This document shows positions 1-6,116 of a stretch of 14,817 nucleotides of DNA, piece after piece. The stretch lies in assembly GCA_046483725.1 (NCBI GenBank), contig JAWOCQ010000034.1:1-14817 (forward strand), given 5' to 3'. The notes below the pieces were generated by a model. The model worked only from the letters and a program-made list of their open reading frames with translations, made no database searches and had not been told where the DNA came from. Position 1 is the stretch's first letter; the number at the start of each line of letters is the position of its first letter. The position numbers and the translations under genes were made by a program. This stretch comes from T3SED10-47 sp046483725. Lineage in GTDB: Bacteria > Bipolaricaulota > Bipolaricaulia > Bipolaricaulales > Bipolaricaulaceae.

Positions 1-298
1 GTTTTTTCAACGCATGAAGCAATAGCATGATATCTGCCGCCTGAGCACCAACAATGCTTTTCCCTACCAGCAGTCCAAAGAACCAGATGTTATAAGCTCC
101 CGTTCCAAGCTTAAATTGATAGGCATCACCATGAAATCCTGCAGGACCCAGTTCTCCAACTCCAATCAGATCCGGGGCAAGCACTGCATAACCTTTTTTT
201 ACCAGGGTTTCTATCTCACCTCCCGGCTTGGCTTCAGCAGCTTTTCCCCCGGGATTTAAATACAACACCACAGAAAACGCCTTATCATCATTTTGAGG
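1..298 (-). CDS. Alpha/beta hydrolase (acetylxylan-esterase-like) fragment, foreign to the rest
   Basis: On the minus strand one frame stays open across this stretch and runs off the left edge. Readable landmarks in order are SVVLYLNPGGKAAEA, then GGEIETLVKKGYAVLAPDL, then GVGELGP, and GKSIVGAQAADIMLLLHAL near the window edge. This pattern matches a group of large alpha/beta hydrolases annotated as acetylxylan-esterase-like in Bacteroidetes and relatives: a strand, the GYAVLAPDL strand, then the helix before the nucleophile elbow. The catalytic Ser would lie beyond the left edge and is not seen. Neither start nor stop is present. Base composition is clearly AT-richer than everything after position 300, with poly-T and poly-A runs absent elsewhere. 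The upstream (N-terminal) side ends abruptly where the M20 gene begins. Family assignment is by recalled sequence similarity; the exact substrate is unknown. Confidence 0.6.
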
Positions 299-318
299 CA
301 GAAAAACCGCGGGGAAGG
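293..318. other. Probable chimeric junction
   Basis: Composition and coding content change within a few dozen bases here. To the left, a minus-strand hydrolase loses its N-terminal side; to the right, a plus-strand M20 peptidase lacks its N-terminal side. Two head-to-head genes each missing their 5' part, with no intergenic DNA, is not a working arrangement. An assembly or cloning chimera, or a recent recombination, explains it better. The exact breakpoint cannot be fixed by eye; recognisable M20 sequence starts at about 317-325. Confidence 0.6.
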
Positions 319-1204
319 CGGCCCTTTGTTCCTTGCCCACCTGGATGTGTTCCCGGCCTACGAACACCCCGAAGCCTTCACACCGCGCTTGCAGGGAACC
401 GAGCTTATCGGGCGGGGAGCAGTGGATACCAAAGGGCAGATCGCCGCCCTCCTGGTAGCCCTGTTTGCCACCCGGGGGCCGGCGGAAGTGGCGCTGGTGG
501 TCGACGAGGAACACCTTGGGCGAGGGTCGGAGAGCTTGCAGGTCCGTCCTGAGACGCCCGGGGCAGTGGTGCTTGAACCCACCGGCTTGCGCATTGCCCC
601 GGCGGAAGCTGGCTCCATCGGCCTTGCCGTGTTGGCCACGGGAACCCCGGCCCATGGCACCATGCCCTGGAGAGGTCGCTCGGCGATCGAACACGGCTTT
701 TCCCTCTACAGAAAGCTGCGCAGACTCCCGTTCATGAAACATCACCACACCCTGTTCGATCGGGGCGCCTGGGTAAATCTGGGGCGTATCCACGGAGGCT
801 ACGACACAATGGTCGTCCCCAACCGGTGTGAGTTGGACATGGACATCGGGTTTGCCCCGGGACTCACCGCGGCCGCGGTCGAGGAAGTAGTAAGAGAGGC
901 ACTTTCCAAGGCCGAAGCGGTTCAGATAACCGACATTTGGGAGCCCTGGGAGACGGACCCCGGGGCCGAAATCATCGAGAGTCTTGCGCACGCGCTCCGC
1001 GCTGTCCTCGGCGAACAGCCCAAGCAGTGGGGTATGCCTTCCTGGACCGACGGAGCTCATCTAGTGCAAAAGGGGGTCCCCACGGTGATATTCGGGGCGG
1101 GCGACCTCGCGGTAGCCCATACCTGGCGGGAGTCGCTTCCGCTGTCCGAACTCCACGTCATGAGCAAGGTGCTCTCCCGATTGATCAGCAGCGGACATCG
1201 TTGA
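293..1204 (+). CDS. M20-family zinc peptidase/deacylase (ArgE/DapE/CPG2 type), 5'-truncated
   Basis: Members of this family are cytosolic di-zinc hydrolases that cut amide bonds in peptides or N-acyl amino acids. Counting from the TTG at 293, the metal and catalytic signature is almost complete: AHLDV (His16, Asp18), GRGAVDTKG (Asp45, bridging ligand), DEEHLG (Glu72/Glu73), VLEPTGL (Glu95) and a C-terminal AHTWRE (His276). A lid/dimerisation domain lies between, starting around GTPAHGTMPWRG. Family proteins normally have roughly 70-90 residues before the HLD motif; here there are only about 15, and the first ones look non-native. The gene is therefore 5'-truncated by the junction near position 300, and the TTG at 293 is only the first possible start in the open frame. 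Its 3' end overlaps the convergent acetyltransferase gene by 20 bases. Substrate (succinyl-diaminopimelate, acetyl-ornithine or -lysine, dipeptide) cannot be decided. Confidence 0.85.
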   Translation: MRQKNRGEGGPLFLAHLDVFPAYEHPEAFTPRLQGTELIGRGAVDTKGQIAALLVALFATRGPAEVALVVDEEHLGRGSESLQVRPETPGAVVLEPTGLRIAPAEAGSIGLAVLATGTPAHGTMPWRGRSAIEHGFSLYRKLRRLPFMKHHHTLFDRGAWVNLGRIHGGYDTMVVPNRCELDMDIGFAPGLTAAAVEEVVREALSKAEAVQITDIWEPWETDPGAEIIESLAHALRAVLGEQPKQWGMPSWTDGAHLVQKGVPTVIFGAGDLAVAHTWRESLPLSELHVMSKVLSRLISSGHR

Positions 1205-1661
1205 GGGGCCGGTACATACGAATCCACTCTCTTCTTTGGCCCTCCTCCTGGAAGCCCAAAGACTGGTACCATTCACGAGCGTACTTGTTCCCCACTCCCA
1301 CCCACAGCGCGGCGGCCTCGCGCCCCCGCGCCCGGCCGAAGGCAAACGCTTCGGACATCAGGGCTTTCGCAACGCCTTTCCCCTGCCACGCTGGATCCAC
1401 CACCAGCTCATGTATCTCCAGGACCTCCCCCCGACTCCTGTCTTGCCAGCTTGGATCCGAAACGATTAACCCCACCGTTCCCTCGGGTGCGTCGGCCACC
1501 AGGAAACCCTCAGGGCAATCCCCGTACAGCCCTTCCAGGTAGGAGATACCTTCACCTCTGGAGCGTTCGCCATAACGCTCCAGGCCCTGATACGCCCGCA
1601 TGAAAATCTGTCCCAATCGTTTTAGCTCATCCTGACGCACGTTCCGGATCCAAAACTGCAT
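1185..1661 (-). CDS. GNAT-family N-acetyltransferase
   Basis: This 158-residue protein has the usual size of a single-domain GNAT enzyme, which transfers acetyl from acetyl-CoA to an amine. Motif A is clear: strand IHELVVDP (83-90) followed by QGKGVA (93-98), the Q/R-x-x-G-x-G/A loop that binds the CoA pyrophosphate, then helix KALMSEAFAFGRARG. Motif B follows as ALWVGVGN and YAREWYQSLGF, the typical Y..LGF segment near the C-terminus. The ATG at 1661 has no strong Shine-Dalgarno sequence in front, but the homology begins close to it. The gene is divergent from the transaldolase gene across an 80-base spacer and overlaps the M20 gene tail to tail. The substrate is not predictable; an N-terminal protein acetylase of RimI type and a small-molecule acetylase are both possible. 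Confidence 0.85.
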   Translation of the reverse strand: MQFWIRNVRQDELKRLGQIFMRAYQGLERYGERSRGEGISYLEGLYGDCPEGFLVADAPEGTVGLIVSDPSWQDRSRGEVLEIHELVVDPAWQGKGVAKALMSEAFAFGRARGREAAALWVGVGNKYAREWYQSLGFQEEGQRREWIRMYRPLNDVRC

Positions 1662-1741
1662 GGCGGTGTTATGGTAGCGGCAAGCGCCGCTGGGTACACT
1701 GTACGGACCGGGGATTAAGCGGGGTCAGTTAGGGGGTTAAC
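1662..1741. promoter_or_regulatory. Divergent intergenic region with two inverted repeats
   Basis: This spacer separates the GNAT gene from tal. It holds a perfect 6-bp stem, AGCGGC-aagc-GCCGCT (1676-1691), and three bases later GTACA-c-TGTAC (1694-1704), a perfect 11-base inverted repeat of operator-like size. A Shine-Dalgarno run AGGGGG precedes the tal ATG. No convincing -35/-10 pair was found on either strand, so the promoter role is inferred from position. Confidence 0.4.
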
Positions 1742-2377
1742 ATGCATATTTTCCTGGACACGGCAAGCGTACAGGAGATCCGGGAGTTGGCGGACCTGAT
1801 CGACGGGGTGACCACAAACCCCTCTCTCGTGGCCAAGGAGGGGGGGAGTTTTCGGGAGCTCCTCAAAGAGATCTGCTCCATAGTCCCCGGCCCGGTCTCA
1901 GCAGAGGTACTGTCATTGGACACCGAAGGGATGGTGAGCGAAGCACGGGAGCTGTCCAAGGTGGCGGACAACCTGGTGATCAAGATCCCGATGACGGTTG
2001 CCGGCATGCGAGCTGCGAAAAGGCTCTCCGCGGAGGAAGTCCCCACAAACGTAACACTGGTTTTCTCCTCCACGCAGGCGTTGTGGGCCGCCAAGTGCGG
2101 GGCCACCTACGTGTCACCGTTTGTGGGAAGGGTGGACGACCGGGCCGGCGACGGCATGGACGTGGTGGGGGAGATCCTCGATGTGTACGGAAACTACGGG
2201 TTCCAGACCGAGGTGATCGTGGCCAGCGTGCGCCACGTGCGACATGTGGTGGAGTCAGCGCTACTGGGGGCGGACATCGCCACGGTACCCTATAAGGTCG
2301 CCATGCAACTCTTCGACCACCCGCTGACCGACGAGGGCATCCAGCGGTTCCTCAAGGACTGGGAAAAGGTAAGCTGA
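1742..2377 (+). CDS. tal: Transaldolase (small TalC/FSA-like type)
   Basis: Transaldolase moves a dihydroxyacetone unit from sedoheptulose-7-phosphate to glyceraldehyde-3-phosphate through a lysine Schiff base, in the non-oxidative pentose phosphate pathway. At 211 residues the protein belongs to the short TalC/fructose-6-phosphate-aldolase-like subfamily. The start MHIFLDTAS, the GVTTNPSLVAKEG loop (22-34), SAEVLS (53-58), the Schiff-base lysine in VIKIPMT (Lys81), TNVTLVFS and SPFVGRVDD are all in place. The C-terminus DHPLTDEGIQRFLKDW is typical of this family. The ATG at 1742 follows a good AGGGGG ribosome site. Its TGA overlaps the ATG of the next gene (TGATG), so the pair is translationally coupled. 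Transaldolase is favoured over fructose-6-phosphate aldolase because of the transketolase neighbour, but sequence reading alone cannot exclude the latter. Confidence 0.93.
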   Translation: MHIFLDTASVQEIRELADLIDGVTTNPSLVAKEGGSFRELLKEICSIVPGPVSAEVLSLDTEGMVSEARELSKVADNLVIKIPMTVAGMRAAKRLSAEEVPTNVTLVFSSTQALWAAKCGATYVSPFVGRVDDRAGDGMDVVGEILDVYGNYGFQTEVIVASVRHVRHVVESALLGADIATVPYKVAMQLFDHPLTDEGIQRFLKDWEKVS

Positions 2378-3324
2378 TGCCCGCAAAGACCGAGGCCACA
2401 CGTAAGGCGTTCGGGGCGGCCCTGGCGGAGGCCGGCGCGCGGGATGAGCGCATTGTAGTGCTCACTGCAGACCTGGGCGGTTCTACCAGGGCAGGGGTAT
2501 TCGGCGAGGAATTCCCGGGGCGCTTCTTCAACGTGGGCGTGGCGGAGGCCAACATGATGGGCATCGCCGCCGGGATGGCTATGTCCGGCCTGCGCCCGTT
2601 CGCCACCACGTTCTCCGTGTTCGCCACCGGAAAGGCGTGGGAACAAGTGCGACAGGTCATCGCCTATCCGTCCATTCCGGTGAGGATCGTAGCCAGCCAT
2701 GCCGGTCTCACCGTGGGTGAGGACGGCGCCTCGCACCAGATGCTTGAGGACATATCCAATATGCGTGTCCTGCCCCACATGAGCGTGATCGTGCCCGCCG
2801 ATGGCCCCGAGGCCACCGCGGCGACGCACTTTCTGGCGGGCTACGATGAGAGTCCAGTCTACATGCGCCTGGCGCGGGCGGCGTTTCCGGTGGTGCATGA
2901 GGGCGAGCCTACATTCTCCTTTGGAAAGCTGGATAACCTGGCCGAAGGCTCCGACGTGGTGCTGTTCGCCTGCGGAATCATGGTCTCGCGGGCGCTGGAG
3001 GCCCGCGAAACACTGGCCACAGAGGGCATCTCTGCAGCCGTGGTAAATGTATCCACGATCAAGCCGCTGGACGTGGACGGGGTGCTCGCCTGGGCTCAGC
3101 GGTGCGGCTGCGCGGTGGCCGCCGAGGAGCACCAGGGCATGGGAGGCCTGAGTTCCGCCCTGGCCGAGGTCCTATCCGAGCACCACCCCGTGCCCCTGGC
3201 CCGGGTGGCTATGCAGGACGTGTTCGGGCAATCGGGCCCGGCGGAGGAACTCCTCACTCACTACGGCCTCACCGCCCACGGGGTGGCGGAAGGGGCGCGC
3301 AAGGTTCTTAAGGCCAAGAGCTAG
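2377..3324 (+). CDS. tkt: Transketolase, C-terminal subunit (split type)
   Basis: This 315-residue protein corresponds to the pyrimidine-binding and C-terminal domains of transketolase, the thiamine-diphosphate enzyme that transfers two-carbon ketol units. Many bacteria and archaea make it as two chains, and the length fits the C-terminal one. Visible elements are LTADLGGST (29-37), the catalytic-glutamate segment FNVGVAEANMMGIAAG with Glu57, ASHAGLTVGEDGASHQMLED, and MRVLPHMSVIVPAD. The C-terminal domain shows AEEHQGMGGLSSALAEVL. The usual motif reads AEQNM, so Ala replaces Gln after the glutamate. The N-terminal (diphosphate-binding) subunit is not adjacent: the upstream neighbour is transaldolase and before that an oppositely oriented gene. 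The start overlaps the tal stop by one base, with GGGAAAAGG as ribosome site inside tal. A 1-deoxyxylulose-5-phosphate synthase half or a pyruvate dehydrogenase E1 beta is less likely. Confidence 0.92.
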   Translation: MPAKTEATRKAFGAALAEAGARDERIVVLTADLGGSTRAGVFGEEFPGRFFNVGVAEANMMGIAAGMAMSGLRPFATTFSVFATGKAWEQVRQVIAYPSIPVRIVASHAGLTVGEDGASHQMLEDISNMRVLPHMSVIVPADGPEATAATHFLAGYDESPVYMRLARAAFPVVHEGEPTFSFGKLDNLAEGSDVVLFACGIMVSRALEARETLATEGISAAVVNVSTIKPLDVDGVLAWAQRCGCAVAAEEHQGMGGLSSALAEVLSEHHPVPLARVAMQDVFGQSGPAEELLTHYGLTAHGVAEGARKVLKAKS

Positions 3325-3331
3325 CTTGGCC
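3312..3331. terminator. Bidirectional hairpin holding both stop codons
   Basis: GGCCAAG-agctag-CTTGGCC is a perfect 7-bp stem with a six-base loop at the point where the transketolase and tsaE genes meet. The loop contains CTAG, which is read as TAG on each strand and ends both genes. No strong T-run follows on either strand, so intrinsic termination is plausible but not proven. Confidence 0.5.
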
Positions 3332-3749
3332 CTCCACGGATCTCAATGCGCCGGCGTTCGAGGCTGGGCATGGTCATAGTTACCCAGATCGCACCCCGGG
3401 GGATGAGCTGGGGGATGCGATCTGCCCACTCCAGCGCGGTCACCCCTTCTTCGGGGGGGAGGAGTTCGGTGAGGCCCACCTCGGCGAGCTCCGCCGGGTC
3501 GTTGATCCTGTAGGCATCCATGTGGTGCAAAGTGAGGCGCCCCTGGTGGGTGCGTGCGAGCACAAAGCTTGGGGAAAGGACGTCTTCTTTGATGAACAAT
3601 CCCCGGGCCAGTCCTTGCACCAACGTGGTCTTGCCCGCGCCGAGCTCTCCCACCAGGGCGACAACATCGCCGCTCTTTAGCCGGTGGGCCAGCTCCTCCC
3701 CCACCCGTTGGGTCTCCTCGGGGCCCTCAGCCACCACCGTGCGTTCCAT
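3321..3749 (-). CDS. tsaE: TsaE, ATPase for tRNA threonylcarbamoyladenosine synthesis
   Basis: TsaE is a small P-loop ATPase that works with TsaB and TsaD in the cytosol to place t6A at position 37 of ANN-decoding tRNAs. At 142 residues the length is normal. The Walker A loop is GELGAGKTT (34-42, Lys40). It is followed by the family motifs SPSFVLARTH (59-68), LHHMDAYRI (74-82; the HxDxYR signature) and ALEWADRI (105-112). The ATG at 3749 directly abuts the pheT TGA (TGAATG), so it is probably coupled to pheT translation. tsaB, tsaC and tsaD are not in the window. Its stop codon overlaps that of the convergent transketolase gene inside a hairpin. Confidence 0.95.
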   Translation of the reverse strand: MERTVVAEGPEETQRVGEELAHRLKSGDVVALVGELGAGKTTLVQGLARGLFIKEDVLSPSFVLARTHQGRLTLHHMDAYRINDPAELAEVGLTELLPPEEGVTALEWADRIPQLIPRGAIWVTMTMPSLERRRIEIRGGPS

Positions 3750-6086
3750 TCAGCTCCGCAGGGTCATGCCCAAGGGAGAAAGGCGCTCCAGGATGCGCTT
3801 TACCGCCTGTTCGACCTCATCGGAGGCCAATGTGCGCTCGGAGTGCCGAAATGTGAGTTCGTACGTCAGGCTGCGTTGTCCCTCGCCAATGCGCTCTCCC
3901 TCATAGATGTCGTACAGGAAGCATTCCTCCACCAGATCCTCAGCCAGGATAGCCTCCCGCAGGCGCTCCTCGGGGACGTCGCAAGGCCCGACAAGCGACA
4001 GGTCCCGTTTGGAGACCGGGTAGCGGGGAAGCGGCCGATGGGCGGGCGGCACTTGTGCCTCCATAAGCGCCTCCACATCCACCTCAAGCGCCTGTACCCG
4101 GTAGCGGCCGGGAAGGTCCTCGCAAAGCTCGGGATGCACCTCCCCCAACCAGCCCACAGGACTACCGGCCAGCTCCAACCTTCCCCGCCGGCCGGGGTGC
4201 AGCCAGCTGTGGTCAGAGGCGCCCAAACGGACGCCCTCCACCCGCAAGGCGGAGAGGAGCTGTTCCCACAACCCTTTGATGTGCTCCGGGCCGTAGGATA
4301 GCTTCCCGGACAGCGGAAACGGCGAGCGTCCCACCAAGACTGCGCCCAGCGTCTCCCGTTCCTCAACGCGGCCCGCACGACGGGAGAAGACGTGGCCGAT
4401 CTCAAACAGCGCCACCCCTGGTGTCTGGGTGTCCAGGGTATGGCGCACCACGGAGAGAAGCCCCGGAAGGAGCCAAGCCCGCAGCCCTTCCTGGCCCTGG
4501 GCCATGGGGTTACTCAAGCCGACTCCCGCCTCGTCGCCCGGAGCAAGGGAGGTGGTGATCACCTCGTACAGGCCGAGCGCCACGCAGCTGCGGCGTGCAC
4601 GGTCGGAGAACTCCTCGCGGTGGTCCTTTGCCCCCAATACGGGGGCCACGCGGGGAGCAACAGAGGGGATAGTATGGTAGCCATATATGCGGGACACCTC
4701 TTCGATAAGGTCGATCTCTCGCAGGAGGTCCCCCCGCTCGGCAGGGATGCTCACCTGCCAAGCCTCATCAGATTCCTGGGCCGAGAGACCAAGAGAGGAG
4801 AACACCCTCCCTACCTCATCGTCGGGGACCTCCACCCCCAGGACGCGAAGGAGGCGCGCCTTACGCAGGCTCACCGTGCGTGGCGACCGCGGCTCAGGGT
4901 ACGCGTCCGCGGCCCCGGGAGACACCTCAGCGCCTATAAGGCCGGCCAGGAGCGCACAACATCGCCGAGAGGCTCGCTCGGCCGCCTCCGGGGAAAGCCC
5001 ACGCTCGAACCTGTGGGAGGCCTCGGAGCGCAAGCCCAGTGCCCGCGCCGAGCGGCGCACGCGGGCAGGGGAGAAGCAGGCCGCCTCGAGAAGGACGGCA
5101 GTTGTGTCCTCGCCTACTTCGGCCTGCTCACCGCCCATGACCCCAGCCACAGCCACAGGACGGTCTCCAGCGGTGATCAGCAGGGCTTCGGATGTAAGCT
5201 CACGTTCCACTCCGTCCAGCGTGGTAAGGCGCTCTTTGGGGCGGGCCCGCCGGACCCCGATCACCGAATCGCCAAGCCGACCGTAATCGAACGCGTGCAG
5301 CGGGTGGCCGAGCTCAAGCATCACGTAATTGGTAACGTCCACCACCGGCGCCAAGGGACGCATGCCGGCCTTGGACAGCCGTGCCTGGAGCCACAGCGGG
5401 GAAACCCCCTCTCCCACAACGCGGATTAGGCGAGCAACGTAGCGGGGGCACTCCTCCGCGGACTCGATCACCACCCGGGCCAAGCTCTCGGCCGGCTCCC
5501 CCCGTTCGGGGTAATCAAGCGCGGGCTCGCCCAACGGCCGTTGCAGCAAGGCAGCCACTTCCCGGGCCACCCCGTGGACTCCTAGGAGGTCGGGTCGGTT
5601 GGAAGCGATGGAGATGTCCAAGACAGCGTCCGGAGCCTCGATCAGCTGTTGGAACTCCTGACCCGGCTGTGCTTCCTCGGGGAGGACCCAGATGCCCTCG
5701 GACTTGGCCTCCAGGCCCAGTTCAGCCCGCGAGAGGATCATACCCCCACTCTTCACGCCCCGCAGCTCGGCCTTCTCCACCACCCCTCCCGGAAGGTGCG
5801 TACCGGGACGGGCGAATATCACCAGCTGGCCGGGAGCCACGTTGGGGGCCCCGCAGACCACCTGGTGTTCTCCGTCGTCGGCTTCCACCGTGCACACTGC
5901 GAGCTTGTCCGCGTTCGGGTGCGCCTCCACGGCCCTTACCATGCCGACTACTGCACCCTCCAAGTGGGGGAACTCGTGCACATCCTCCACTTCCAGGCCG
6001 GCCAGCGTCAGGCGGTCCGCCAACTCTCTGACGTCCACGTCGGTCAGTTCTACGTACTCGGACAGCCATTTAAGCGATACCCGCAT
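3750..6086 (-). CDS. pheT: Phenylalanine-tRNA ligase beta subunit
   Basis: The beta chain of the (alpha-beta)2 phenylalanyl-tRNA synthetase supplies editing and tRNA contacts while PheS carries catalysis. All 778 residues expected of a full-length bacterial PheT appear present. There is an N-terminal MRVSLKWLSEYVEL start and an EMAP-II-like tRNA-binding domain at about 40-148 (VGMVRAVEAHPNADKL, VVCGAPNV, GVKSGGMILS). The B3/B4 editing domain at about 210-385 includes VVDVTNYVMLELGHPLHAFD. The B5 domain lies at about 400-475 (PAERGDLLREIDLIEEVSRIYGY). The C-terminal ferredoxin-like anticodon-binding domain is at 686-778 (LPRYPVSKRDLSLV). The ATG at 6086 follows a GGGGGCT ribosome site. The gene lies 30 bases after the M1-type protease and abuts tsaE. 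pheS, its usual upstream partner, is missing from this locus. Confidence 0.97.
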   Translation of the reverse strand: MRVSLKWLSEYVELTDVDVRELADRLTLAGLEVEDVHEFPHLEGAVVGMVRAVEAHPNADKLAVCTVEADDGEHQVVCGAPNVAPGQLVIFARPGTHLPGGVVEKAELRGVKSGGMILSRAELGLEAKSEGIWVLPEEAQPGQEFQQLIEAPDAVLDISIASNRPDLLGVHGVAREVAALLQRPLGEPALDYPERGEPAESLARVVIESAEECPRYVARLIRVVGEGVSPLWLQARLSKAGMRPLAPVVDVTNYVMLELGHPLHAFDYGRLGDSVIGVRRARPKERLTTLDGVERELTSEALLITAGDRPVAVAGVMGGEQAEVGEDTTAVLLEAACFSPARVRRSARALGLRSEASHRFERGLSPEAAERASRRCCALLAGLIGAEVSPGAADAYPEPRSPRTVSLRKARLLRVLGVEVPDDEVGRVFSSLGLSAQESDEAWQVSIPAERGDLLREIDLIEEVSRIYGYHTIPSVAPRVAPVLGAKDHREEFSDRARRSCVALGLYEVITTSLAPGDEAGVGLSNPMAQGQEGLRAWLLPGLLSVVRHTLDTQTPGVALFEIGHVFSRRAGRVEERETLGAVLVGRSPFPLSGKLSYGPEHIKGLWEQLLSALRVEGVRLGASDHSWLHPGRRGRLELAGSPVGWLGEVHPELCEDLPGRYRVQALEVDVEALMEAQVPPAHRPLPRYPVSKRDLSLVGPCDVPEERLREAILAEDLVEECFLYDIYEGERIGEGQRSLTYELTFRHSERTLASDEVEQAVKRILERLSPLGMTLRS

Positions 6087-6116
6087 ACTCAGCCCCCGTC
6101 ACTGCCTACTCTCAAG

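Noticed and set aside
55..66. Suspected frameshift in the hydrolase fragment
   Set aside because: A first reading seemed to need a missing base, but re-reading shows four T's in a row here; the frame is continuous through GKSIVG.
2290..3132. 280-codon minus-strand frame under the transketolase gene
   Set aside because: His/Gly/Arg-rich translation without motifs, antisense to a clear thiamine-enzyme domain.
4392..5429. 345-codon plus-strand open frame opposite pheT
   Set aside because: It lies wholly antisense to the intact, strongly conserved pheT, has no recognisable motif, and its Arg/Pro/Gly-rich content is typical of antisense frames in GC-rich DNA.
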